Shown here in pieces: positions 1-8,087 of a DNA stretch of 52,911 nucleotides; positions within the stretch are counted from its first letter, which is position 1; every line of letters begins with the position of its first letter. The DNA comes from Ignavibacteriales bacterium. Its GTDB lineage: Bacteria > Bacteroidota > Ignavibacteria > Ignavibacteriales > Melioribacteraceae. Location of the stretch: assembly GCA_003599395.1 (NCBI GenBank), contig QZJX01000034.1:1-52911 (forward strand), read 5' to 3'. The translations under genes and the position numbers were made by a program. The notes under the pieces are model-generated. The model made no database searches, was not told where the DNA came from, and saw only the letters and a list, made by a program, of their open reading frames with translations.

Positions 1-179
1 CGAGAGTGATTAATACTTCGTTCAATCACCACATCCAAATCAAACTGGTCAACACCAATATTAAACGACAATTGTCGATCATCTATCATTACCAGCTCAA
101 CATTTTTTCTTTTATTGAATTCTTCAATCAAAAACTTTTCATCTTTACGAATTAACGAATGTAAAAAACCTACTTTCAT
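1..179 (-). CDS. lysX: Alpha-aminoadipate--LysW ligase LysX, 5' part only
   Basis: This is the beginning of an ATP-grasp ligase that would join alpha-aminoadipate to the C-terminal glutamate of the carrier protein LysW, the first protected step of lysine synthesis. Fifty-nine residues are visible, starting MKVGFLHSLIRKDEKFL; the rest runs off the window. The segment DLDVVIERSINHS resembles the VALERCVSQSR region of Thermus LysX, an N-terminal pre-ATP-grasp feature of the LysX/RimK group. The gene lies 44 bases after the homocitrate synthase stop and two genes after lysW, in the same direction, which fits a lys operon. An ArgX-type ligase using glutamate is the main alternative; the residues that tell these apart are not in the window. 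Confidence 0.75.
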   Translation of the reverse strand, partial: MKVGFLHSLIRKDEKFLIEEFNKRKNVELVMIDDRQLSFNIGVDQFDLDVVIERSINHS

Positions 180-223
180 TGTTTTCTCTCTTTTGCTGTA
201 ATTAATTTATGGATTAAACAGCA

Positions 224-1381
224 TCAAGAAGCGAATTGCTTATGATGCTTACAAACTTCTACTATATGAGGTAATTCGGAAAGTTCGACCATTCTTCCCT
301 TTTGGCCGATTGTCTTTATTTCTTTTAGTACTTCTTTTTTCAATTCATCTTCAATGTTATCATAATTAATAACTTGTAGAGCATAATTTAGAGAAGCCAT
401 TCCCGACATGTGATCTAATGCGAACTTCCGTTCTCTTCCAACTAATTCTGGATTTAGACTTTCATAGTGCATTGGATTGATAGCGGCAGCATGTGTATGA
501 ACTCCGGCACAATGTGTGAATGCATTCTGACCAATAACCGGAAAGTTTAAAGGTATTGGTAGATTGGCGTGCTTGCTAACTAAGTCATACAGTTCGGGTA
601 ATAATTTCAGATTCCATTTGTCAATTTTAAAATCTGCTGCAAGTAAAGTTAATAACTGAGCAAGATCAACAATGCCGGCTCTCTCACCAAGTCCTAATAC
701 GGAAGCATCAACTATATTTGCACCGCCGCGAATACCGTCCATCGCGTTTGCTAATGCCAAACCTCTATCATTGTGGCAATGCACAGCTATCATCGGGTCA
801 AGATTTTCATCTGTTAAACCATTCTTCAACTTTCTTACATAATCGTACATGTTGTGATCGGAACCGGGAATCATATAACCGGTTGTATCGGCAATACTAA
901 TAATATCTGCACCTGCTTTAACCGCTGCAACAGCAACCTTAATAACGTTTTCAAATTGAGAACGAACTGTATCTTCCGGAGTATATCTTATTAATAAATC
1001 CGGTTTAACACTTTTGGCATATTTAATCACATCGGTGATTTGTTGGATCGCCGCATCCAAATCTTTTTTGAATACTGTCGATAATCTTTCATCACTAACA
1101 CAATAAAAAATTCCAATAAAACTCACTCCACAATCAAGAGCTTGATCTATATCTGATTTAACTGATCTTGAGTGTGCAGCAACTATGGCATTCAATTTCG
1201 AATGGGCAATGTTGTGAACTGCTGAGCGGATATCTTCGGTTACTGTAGGATGACCGGTTTCAATAATGTCTATACCGATTTCATCCAATAGACGAGCAAT
1301 TGCAAGTTTGATGTGACGATCAAAATAAACACCGGGCGTTTGTTCACCCTCTCGTAATGTTGAATCCAATACCTTAATCAA
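224..1381 (-). CDS. Homocitrate synthase, LysW-pathway type
   Basis: The enzyme condenses acetyl-CoA with 2-oxoglutarate to homocitrate, the entry step of the alpha-aminoadipate lysine route. The 385-aa product has the signature DSTLREGEQTPGV at residues 6-18 and the metal/active-site segment HCHND at 201-205, both typical of the DRE-TIM (HMGL-like) family, with no LeuA-type C-terminal regulatory domain of any length. The start is a TTG placed immediately after, and in frame with, the lysW stop; no ATG is available near the conserved N-terminus. A weak GGGG purine patch lies seven bases upstream. Sequence alone could also suit NifV or a citramalate synthase, but lysW directly upstream and lysX directly downstream favour lysine synthesis. 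Confidence 0.85.
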   Translation of the reverse strand: MIKVLDSTLREGEQTPGVYFDRHIKLAIARLLDEIGIDIIETGHPTVTEDIRSAVHNIAHSKLNAIVAAHSRSVKSDIDQALDCGVSFIGIFYCVSDERLSTVFKKDLDAAIQQITDVIKYAKSVKPDLLIRYTPEDTVRSQFENVIKVAVAAVKAGADIISIADTTGYMIPGSDHNMYDYVRKLKNGLTDENLDPMIAVHCHNDRGLALANAMDGIRGGANIVDASVLGLGERAGIVDLAQLLTLLAADFKIDKWNLKLLPELYDLVSKHANLPIPLNFPVIGQNAFTHCAGVHTHAAAINPMHYESLNPELVGRERKFALDHMSGMASLNYALQVINYDNIEDELKKEVLKEIKTIGQKGRMVELSELPHIVEVCKHHKQFAS

Positions 1382-1546
1382 TTACTCGCCCCAATCTTCT
1401 TCTTCACTTGGAGCTTCGGCAAGTGTGAATGGATTAACACTTGTTACTTCTAATTCAGTTCCACAGTCAGGACACTCAATCAATTCACCTTTAACTGTAT
1501 CTTCAGGCAGTTGAATATCCGCTGCACATACAGGGCACTCAGCCAT
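1382..1546 (-). CDS. lysW: Amino-group carrier protein LysW
   Basis: A 54-aa acidic carrier protein to whose C-terminal glutamate alpha-aminoadipate is attached, so that the amino group stays protected during lysine synthesis. It was found by translating the minus strand by hand. Two CxxC pairs (CPVC at residues 4-7, CPDC at 26-29) form the zinc ribbon, and the chain ends in the family's hallmark EDWGE. The ATG is preceded by GAAGGATATAAA, with AAGGA as ribosome binding site. It heads the visible lys operon: the stop codon touches the start of homocitrate synthase. The C-terminal EDWGE makes the call nearly certain; whether the carrier also serves ornithine synthesis cannot be told from here. 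Confidence 0.93.
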   Translation of the reverse strand: MAECPVCAADIQLPEDTVKGELIECPDCGTELEVTSVNPFTLAEAPSEEEDWGE

Positions 1547-1583
1547 TTTATATCCTTCATTTTTTTGAGATTAATAATTGGTG

Positions 1584-1615
1584 CGAAAGTACAGATAAAT
1601 ATTTTCTTTTACAAC
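1584..1615 (-). promoter_or_regulatory. Bacteroidota-type promoter of the lysW operon
   Basis: Read on the minus strand, GTTG (1615-1612) is followed after 20 bases by TACTTTCG (1591-1584) and then CACC. This resembles the Bacteroidota -33/-7 pattern TTTG-N19/20-TAnnTTTG with one mismatch in each half. It would start transcription roughly 30 bases before the lysW ATG. The call is by eye and no start site is known. Confidence 0.5.
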
Positions 1616-1708
1616 GAATTTTTATGAAATCAAAATACATTTTGTAAAACTTTTAATGAACTCAAAAAGAAAAACAGATCAATAACTACATCTCACAGAA
1701 TTGACAAA

Positions 1709-2875
1709 CTAAATCAAAGCGAGTTCATATATTCTCTTAATATCATCTCTGTACAACTTCACAAGATTTCCTATTGGTGCACGCAGTGATGCATTATCGG
1801 TAAGTTTGTCCAAATCTTTTTCAGTAACATTAATTTGTTTTAATGATGTTGGTGTACCAATTTCATCAAAGAACTCTTTTACTTTATCTATTGTTCGCAA
1901 TGCGACATTCGCCTCATCCCCGTCAAGATCAAAAACATTTCTTCCTAGTTTAGCAAATTTTAGAATATCATTTTTATATACATATTTCATCCAAGCAGGA
2001 AACATTATCGACAGCCCAGCTCCGTGTGCTATATCATAAAACGCACTTAAAGAATGTTCAAGGGTATGCGTTGACCAATCACCCCAACTTCTTCCTGCAC
2101 CATTAATTCCATTTAATGCAAGAGTTGCAGACCATGCAAGATTTGCACGTGATTCATAATTATCAGGATTAGCCAAAAGTATTCTAACATGTTTCATGGT
2201 AGTCCGTAGTATTCCTTCAGCAATTTCATCTTGTATGTCTGTGTTTTTTGTTCCGTCAAAATAAAGTTCAAACACATGCGACATTGTATCGACTGCACCG
2301 TTAATTGTTTGTTCAACCGGCAAAGTCATTTGTACTGTTGGATCAATTACGGTTACTCTTGGGAAGGAATTGTACCCTGCAGAGAAAGCCCATTTCTTTT
2401 TTTCATCTTCTTTGGTAATTACTGCGAATGCATTCATTTCTGAGGCAGTCGCTGAAAGAGTTAAAACGGTAAAAATCGGAATCCCTCTTGTAGCTTTCTT
2501 TTTTCCTTCGAATGCATCCCAAATATTGCCATCAAAAAGAACTCCGGCAGCAATTGCTTTAGCACTGTCAATAACACTTCCACCTCCTACTGCTAAAACA
2601 GCTTCAAGTTTTTCATTCTTACAAAGATCAATTCCTTTTTGCACTTTTGTTAGTACAGGATTTGGTTTAACTCCCCCGAGTTCAATCCATTCAATCCCAT
2701 TTTTGTTTAATGAATCAGTGACTTGTTGATAAACTCCATTCTTGAAAATAGATGATTTGCCATAGTGTAATAAAACTTTCTTAATATTATTGGATGCTAT
2801 TTCGCTTCCGATTTTTTCAATCATTCCCTTCCCAAACAAAATCTTTGTTGGATTTACAAATTCAAAATTTTTCAT
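1709..2875 (-). CDS. Iron-containing alcohol dehydrogenase (YqhD/BdhA type)
   Basis: A 388-aa group III NAD(P)-dependent alcohol dehydrogenase that would reduce aldehydes to alcohols, or the reverse, in the cytoplasm. The N-terminus (NPTKILFGKG at 8-17) and the coenzyme loop GGGSVIDSAK at 97-106 match the YqhD/butanol dehydrogenase branch. Likely metal ligands are D196, H200, H270 and H284, spaced as in YqhD. It starts with ATG and faces away from the 2-oxoglutarate dehydrogenase gene, so the two share a 206-base divergent control region that holds a 10-bp inverted repeat. The natural substrate cannot be read from sequence; small aldehydes such as acetaldehyde or butanal are usual for the family. 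Confidence 0.9.
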   Translation of the reverse strand: MKNFEFVNPTKILFGKGMIEKIGSEIASNNIKKVLLHYGKSSIFKNGVYQQVTDSLNKNGIEWIELGGVKPNPVLTKVQKGIDLCKNEKLEAVLAVGGGSVIDSAKAIAAGVLFDGNIWDAFEGKKKATRGIPIFTVLTLSATASEMNAFAVITKEDEKKKWAFSAGYNSFPRVTVIDPTVQMTLPVEQTINGAVDTMSHVFELYFDGTKNTDIQDEIAEGILRTTMKHVRILLANPDNYESRANLAWSATLALNGINGAGRSWGDWSTHTLEHSLSAFYDIAHGAGLSIMFPAWMKYVYKNDILKFAKLGRNVFDLDGDEANVALRTIDKVKEFFDEIGTPTSLKQINVTEKDLDKLTDNASLRAPIGNLVKLYRDDIKRIYELALI

Positions 2876-2913
2876 ATTTTTAAGCCTTTCTTAAATAAGA
2901 TATTTTATCTTGT

Positions 2914-2946
2914 TTGCTGTTTTGTATTCTTGAGTTAAAACAGCAA
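2914..2946. repeat. 10-bp inverted repeat in the divergent adh/odh region
   Basis: TTGCTGTTTT (2914-2923) and its exact reverse complement AAAACAGCAA (2937-2946) are separated by 13 bases in the 206-base space between the divergent alcohol dehydrogenase and 2-oxoglutarate dehydrogenase genes. It lacks a T-run after the stem, so a terminator is unlikely. It may be an operator for a dimeric repressor, or a hairpin in the adh leader. Confidence 0.4.
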
Positions 2947-3081
2947 TTAATTTGCCATGAATATCCAATAATATTCGATTTTTCTTTAATTTGAACTAAA
3001 GTGTGTCTAATTTTGTATAGAACATTATATCCTTTTTTAATTGTTGAAAAAAACTATAAACAATCGAGATAATATAAGAAA

Positions 3082-6000
3082 ATGGGCGAAAAAGAAGTTA
3101 GTAAGTATCATCAAGAATTATTTAATCATTTCGGATACAATTACGGTTTTGTTGCCGACCTACTTGAAAAGTATTTTGAAAATTCAAATTCGGTTTCTGA
3201 ATATTGGCAAAACTATTTTGACGATTTGACAAGTGGTTCGCAAAGTAAAAACGAACAAACAAAAACCGAATCAAAAGGGAGCAAAAACAAATCTGCTTCA
3301 CTTCAACTTTCCCCTTCTTTTGAAATATCCGAGGAAGACGAACCTCAAAGTATAACGGGTGTCGGTGCGAAAATTATTGAGAACATGAATAATAGTTTAA
3401 CAATCCCGACTGCAACTTCATTGCGAACAATTTCGGTTAAACTATTGGAAGAGAATAGAAGAATAATTAACCAGCACTTAAAAAGATTACATGGTAGAAA
3501 ATTATCCTTTACTCATATAGTTGCTTATGCACTTGTTCAAGCTGTTAAGAAAATGCCGAACATGAACAATTCTTTTGCGGTACTCGATAACCAGCCACAT
3601 CTCGTCAAAAAACTATATATCAATTTAGGATTGGCGGTTGATATAGAACGAAAAGACGGAACTCGTTCACTTATTGTCCCGAATATTAAAAAAGCCGGTA
3701 GAATGAATTTTAAACAATTTTGTGATGCATATGATGACTTAATCGGCAAAGCAAAATCCGGCAAAATTGAGCCCAAGGATTTTCAAAATTCTACTATTAC
3801 TTTAACAAACCCAGGTGGAATAGGAACAGTTTCCTCCACACCAAGGTTAATGACGGGACAAGGTTGTATACTTGCGGTCGGCGCAATTGATTATCCTTCC
3901 GAATTCAAAGCGATGCATCAAACAGCCTTGGCAAGTTTGGGAATCGGCAAAGTAATGAATGTAACAAGCACTTATGATCATAGAGTAATTCAAGGAGCTG
4001 AATCGGGTGAATTCTTAAAATATTTTGATGAGCTTTTACTTGGGCAGAATAATTTTTACGAGAGTCTTTTTGAAGATTTGGAAATACCTCAGCGTCCTGT
4101 AAACTGGAGAACCGATACAACTTCAACTCAAAACGGTGTGGTTTCCGACAATGAAGAAATTGAAAAACAAGCGATTATTCTTCAGTTAATAAATATGTAT
4201 CGTGTACGTGGACATCTAATTGCAAATCTGAATCCGCTATCTAAAACTGCTGCATACCATGAGGAGTTAGACCCCTCAACTTATGGATTTACAATTTGGG
4301 ATTATGATAGAAAGTTTATCACCGGGAATCTTGCCGGTATGGCAACCGGTACACTTCGCGAAATATTGGAAGCACTTCATCAAACATATTGTGAGATGAT
4401 TGGTATTGAGTACATGCATATTCAAAATCCAAGTGAAAAAGCTTGGCTGCAAAGTAAAATGGAACCGGTAAGAAATCTTCCACATTACGAAACCGATGTT
4501 AAAAAACGTATTATGGATAAATTAATTATTGCCGAGGGTTTTGAACATTTTCTACATACTCGTTTTGTGGGTCACAAAAGATTTTCGCTTGAAGGCTCGG
4601 AAACTCTAATTCCCGTTATGGATAGATTATTAGGTGTTGCGGCAGATAATGGAGTAGAAGAAGTATTTCTTGGTATGGCCCATAGAGGTAGATTAAATGT
4701 TCTATCTAATGTTTTAGGTAAAGATTATAGCAAAATATTTTCTGAATTTGAAGAAGATTTAAATCCCGATGTACCACAAGGAACTGGTGATGTCAAATAT
4801 CACTTGGGAGCAAACGGAGAATACGAAACTTATAACGGTAAAAAAATAAATGTTTCGATTGCATCAAATCCAAGTCATCTTGAATGGGTAAATCCGGTTG
4901 TAGAGGGTGTTGTTAGAGCAAAACAACAAAGATCTGAAGATACCTCACGCGATAAAATTATTCCGGTTTTGATTCATGGTGATGCTGCATTTGCCGGGCA
5001 AGGAGTAGTTGCCGAAACATTAAATTTATCTCAACTAAAAGGTTATAGGACCGGCGGTACAATTCATATAATAATTAATAACCAAATTGGATTTACAACC
5101 TCTCCCGAAGATGCTCGTTCTTCACCTTATGCAACCGACGTTGCCAAAATGGTACAAGCTCCAATCTTCCATGTCAACGGTGATGATCCCGAAGCTTCTG
5201 TTTGGGTAACTGAATTAGCATTCCAATATCGCCAAAAATTTAATAAAGATGTTGTGATTGATTTATTCGGCTATAGAAGACATGGACATAACGAAGGTGA
5301 TGATCCGGTCTATACTCAACCACTCATGTACAAGAAAATAAAAAGTCATCCTTCCGTTAAGCAGATCTATGCTAATAAATTAATTAGTGAGAAAATTTAT
5401 ACTCAAAAAGAAATAGACAAGTTTGATTCTGAAATTTTTGATAAACTTGATAAATCACTTAAAGAATCGAAGAAAACAAAAATTTCATTTAGACCTGATA
5501 GACCTTGGGCGATTTCAAAAGAAGAGTATGAAAAAAAGCATGAATCCCAAACTTCAAAAGTTAGTATTGATAAACTAAATGAAGTAGTAAAAGGACTTAC
5601 AAAATTTTCCGATAATTTTACGCTGAATCCAAAGTTGAAAAAACAAATTGAGAAGCGAAAAGAATTTTTTACCGGAAGTACAAGAATTGACTGGGCATTT
5701 GCCGAAGCATTGGCGTTTGGTTCTTTATTAATTGAAGGAATTCCGGTTAGGTTAAGCGGTCAAGACAGTGCCCGCGGAACTTTCAGCCAACGGCATTTAA
5801 TTCTAACTGATATGAATGACGGAAGTGAAATTATTCCTCACAATTCAATTAGAGCAGAACAAGCATTACTTGAACCGTTAGATAGCTTCCTTTCCGAAGC
5901 AGCCGTATTAGGTTTTGAGTTCGGTTATAGTGCAGCCGATCCTAAAACTTTAGTATTATGGGAAGCACAGTTTGGAGATTTTGCAAACGGCGCTCAAGTA

Positions 6001-6711
6001 ATAATTGATAATTTTATTTGCTGTTCTTATACAAAATGGAATCTGCCAAATAATTTAGTTTTATTATTACCGCATGGACAAGAGGGTCAAGGTCCCGAAC
6101 ATTCAAGCGCAAGGTTGGAACGGTTTCTGATTCTTTGTGCTGAAAACAATATGTATGTTGCTAATCCAACAACTCCGGCACAGTATTTTCATTTGTTGAG
6201 AAGACAGATGACCGACGGACAGGAGAAACCATTGATTGTAATGACTCCGAAGAGCTTACTGCGTTTACCTGCCGCCCGTTCCGAGGTTAAAGAATTTACC
6301 GATGGCGAATTCAAAACAATTATTGATGATGATCGTGTTTCGGATAAATCCTCAATTACAAATTTAATTTTTACCAGCGGCAAAATTTATTACGATCTTG
6401 TTAAATATCAGGAAGCCGAACAAAAAATGAACTCCGCAATTGTAAGGATTGAACAATACTATCCTCTCGATCTTGATCAGATTAAATCCATAATAAAATC
6501 TTATCAAAAAGTTAAAAAGATAAAGTGGGTTCAAGAAGAACCGCGCAATATGGGCGCTTGGAATTTCTTATTTCCGAAGTTCTTGGATATTATGGGTTCG
6601 AAAAATAAGATTGAATACGTGGGTAAACCGGAAAGTCCTAGTCCTGCTCCCGGTTCATTAAAAATGCATACAAAGTCACAAGAGGAAGTTTTGAAGAAAG
6701 CTTTTAAATAG
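3082..6711 (+). CDS. kgd: Multifunctional 2-oxoglutarate dehydrogenase/decarboxylase (fused E2-E1)
   Basis: This 1209-aa protein joins two TCA-cycle activities in one chain: a succinyltransferase core (E2-like, about residues 88-335) and the thiamine-diphosphate 2-oxoglutarate dehydrogenase E1 (about 370-1209). The first 50 residues match the E1 N-terminal helix region, followed by a Ser/Lys-rich linker. The acyltransferase catalytic segment DHRVIQG and the E1 motifs GDAAFAGQGVV and HGHNEGDDP are clear. No lipoyl domain is present. This layout is that of mycobacterial Kgd and corynebacterial OdhA, so lipoyl carriage must come from another E2 elsewhere. The start ATG gives the expected N-terminus. 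It is one of only two + strand genes and ends 30 bases before a strong terminator. Confidence 0.93.
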   Translation: MGEKEVSKYHQELFNHFGYNYGFVADLLEKYFENSNSVSEYWQNYFDDLTSGSQSKNEQTKTESKGSKNKSASLQLSPSFEISEEDEPQSITGVGAKIIENMNNSLTIPTATSLRTISVKLLEENRRIINQHLKRLHGRKLSFTHIVAYALVQAVKKMPNMNNSFAVLDNQPHLVKKLYINLGLAVDIERKDGTRSLIVPNIKKAGRMNFKQFCDAYDDLIGKAKSGKIEPKDFQNSTITLTNPGGIGTVSSTPRLMTGQGCILAVGAIDYPSEFKAMHQTALASLGIGKVMNVTSTYDHRVIQGAESGEFLKYFDELLLGQNNFYESLFEDLEIPQRPVNWRTDTTSTQNGVVSDNEEIEKQAIILQLINMYRVRGHLIANLNPLSKTAAYHEELDPSTYGFTIWDYDRKFITGNLAGMATGTLREILEALHQTYCEMIGIEYMHIQNPSEKAWLQSKMEPVRNLPHYETDVKKRIMDKLIIAEGFEHFLHTRFVGHKRFSLEGSETLIPVMDRLLGVAADNGVEEVFLGMAHRGRLNVLSNVLGKDYSKIFSEFEEDLNPDVPQGTGDVKYHLGANGEYETYNGKKINVSIASNPSHLEWVNPVVEGVVRAKQQRSEDTSRDKIIPVLIHGDAAFAGQGVVAETLNLSQLKGYRTGGTIHIIINNQIGFTTSPEDARSSPYATDVAKMVQAPIFHVNGDDPEASVWVTELAFQYRQKFNKDVVIDLFGYRRHGHNEGDDPVYTQPLMYKKIKSHPSVKQIYANKLISEKIYTQKEIDKFDSEIFDKLDKSLKESKKTKISFRPDRPWAISKEEYEKKHESQTSKVSIDKLNEVVKGLTKFSDNFTLNPKLKKQIEKRKEFFTGSTRIDWAFAEALAFGSLLIEGIPVRLSGQDSARGTFSQRHLILTDMNDGSEIIPHNSIRAEQALLEPLDSFLSEAAVLGFEFGYSAADPKTLVLWEAQFGDFANGAQVIIDNFICCSYTKWNLPNNLVLLLPHGQEGQGPEHSSARLERFLILCAENNMYVANPTTPAQYFHLLRRQMTDGQEKPLIVMTPKSLLRLPAARSEVKEFTDGEFKTIIDDDRVSDKSSITNLIFTSGKIYYDLVKYQEAEQKMNSAIVRIEQYYPLDLDQIKSIIKSYQKVKKIKWVQEEPRNMGAWNFLFPKFLDIMGSKNKIEYVGKPESPSPAPGSLKMHTKSQEEVLKKAFK

Positions 6712-6740
6712 ACGATTTGGATTGAAATTTAACGCAAACT

Positions 6741-6774
6741 AAAAACCCGACTTTTGGGAAAAGTCGGGTTTTTT
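6741..6774. terminator. Bidirectional intrinsic terminator
   Basis: AAAAACCCGACTTTT (6741-6755) pairs perfectly with AAAAGTCGGGTTTTT (6759-6773) over 15 bp with a GGG loop, flanked by A- and T-runs. It lies between the convergent 2-oxoglutarate dehydrogenase and M23 peptidase genes and can stop transcription from both sides. Confidence 0.93.
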
Positions 6775-6814
6775 AATGTCGCAATTAAGTTGAAACTAAT
6801 AAAAAATAGAAACC

Positions 6815-8080
6815 TTATAAAACTGTTTTAGTCTCTTCAATTTCACCGGAAGCAAGAATTTGATCTTGTTCAACATTAAGACTATCAAGTTTTAGTTTAA
6901 GGTCTGACATAAAAGTCCAATACTGTTCATGTAATTCTTTGTCAACAGGTTTAGAAGGTGGAAATTCTTGAGTTAGAAAATTTACAGGTTTTCCGTTTAC
7001 ATAAAATCTAAAATCCAAATGAGGACCAGTTGATAAACCGGTGCTTCCAACATAACCTATAATTTGACCTTGTCTAACAGTTACACCTTTATTTATTCCT
7101 TTCCCAAACTTAGAAAGATGTAAATAAGCCGTTGAGTAAGTTCCATTATGCTTTATCTTTAACCAATTGCCGTTACCTCTTTGATATCCTTTTTCCACTA
7201 CAACACCGTCGCCAATAGCTTGTATTGGAGTTCCGGTCGGAGCAGCGTAATCAATTCCATGATGCGGGCGGTAAATTCTTAAAACCGGATGAAGTCGGCT
7301 ATTGCTGAATCTAGAACTTATTCTACCAAATTTAAGTGGTGCTTTTAAGAATGCTTTTCGTAAACTATTTCCCTCTTCATCAAAGTAATCCGGTACTTCC
7401 CCTTCTTCGAAGTAAAATCCATAATAATCCTTACCGCGATGGTTAAAAACGGCAGCTTGAATCCTTCCAACCGTCATGAATTCACCATCCAGCAACTTTT
7501 CTTCATAAATAATTTTAAAACTATCACCGGCTTGGATTCCATAAAAATCTATCTGCCAAGCAAAAACCTCTGAAAGCTTCAGAGCTAGCAATGGACTAAC
7601 TTTTAATTCAGCTAATGTTTGATATAATGAATTGTGAATAGTACCGGCAATTCGAGTCTCCCTTATCTCAACTTCTTTTTCACCCGAAATAACGTTGATA
7701 GAATCACTCAAATCAAACACATAATACTTTAGAGGTGTTTCTTGGTAAACAAAATACTTGACTCTGTTTACAGAATCCGGTTCAATATACAGAATGTAAT
7801 CTTTGCCGCTTTGTATTTTACGAATGTCAAAAACATCTTTGGATACTTGAGCAATATTGTGAATTTGTTGATAGCTAACTTTGTGAGGTAATAAGATATC
7901 CGTCAATGTTTGATTTTTCTTTACTCGTTCTCTGATTTCGATTAATGAATCGGCAATTAAACCAAATTCATTATAAGTAATTTTCTCTTCGAGCGATAAA
8001 TTCTCCTTTTCTAATTCACCATCAGAACACGCAAATAAAAAAACTAGAAGGAGAAATACTACGGCAAATCTATAATTCAT
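6815..8080 (-). CDS. M23 family murein endopeptidase, lipoprotein
   Basis: A 421-aa cell-wall hydrolase predicted to cut peptidoglycan cross-bridges from the periplasmic side. The N-terminus is a lipoprotein signal with lipobox LFAC (Cys18). Residues about 50-100 look like the OapA/LysM-like part seen in MepM/YebA relatives, and the LytM/M23 domain fills about 245-370. Zinc ligands H273 and D277 (HHGIDYAAP) and the active-site H321 and H354 are present, but the usual HLH motif reads HLD (354-356), so Asp takes the place of the third zinc ligand. It follows the moxR gene by seven bases and is the last gene before the terminator, which puts it in the metG-foldase-moxR operon. Confidence 0.88.
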   Translation of the reverse strand: MNYRFAVVFLLLVFLFACSDGELEKENLSLEEKITYNEFGLIADSLIEIRERVKKNQTLTDILLPHKVSYQQIHNIAQVSKDVFDIRKIQSGKDYILYIEPDSVNRVKYFVYQETPLKYYVFDLSDSINVISGEKEVEIRETRIAGTIHNSLYQTLAELKVSPLLALKLSEVFAWQIDFYGIQAGDSFKIIYEEKLLDGEFMTVGRIQAAVFNHRGKDYYGFYFEEGEVPDYFDEEGNSLRKAFLKAPLKFGRISSRFSNSRLHPVLRIYRPHHGIDYAAPTGTPIQAIGDGVVVEKGYQRGNGNWLKIKHNGTYSTAYLHLSKFGKGINKGVTVRQGQIIGYVGSTGLSTGPHLDFRFYVNGKPVNFLTQEFPPSKPVDKELHEQYWTFMSDLKLKLDSLNVEQDQILASGEIEETKTVL

Positions 8081-8087
8081 GTATCTA

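Noticed and set aside
1620-1650. CAAAATACATTTTG small palindrome after the alcohol dehydrogenase gene
   Set aside because: Six-base AT-only arms with a two-base loop are too weak for a terminator and expected by chance in this composition.
2370-2729. 119-aa + strand frame opposite the alcohol dehydrogenase gene
   Set aside because: It lies fully inside a well supported gene on the other strand and shows no domain or ribosome binding site.
3008-3015. TAATTTTG as a Bacteroidota -7 box for the 2-oxoglutarate dehydrogenase gene
   Set aside because: The -7 box is good, but the nearest TTTG is only 14 bases upstream instead of about 19-20, so I did not list it as a promoter.
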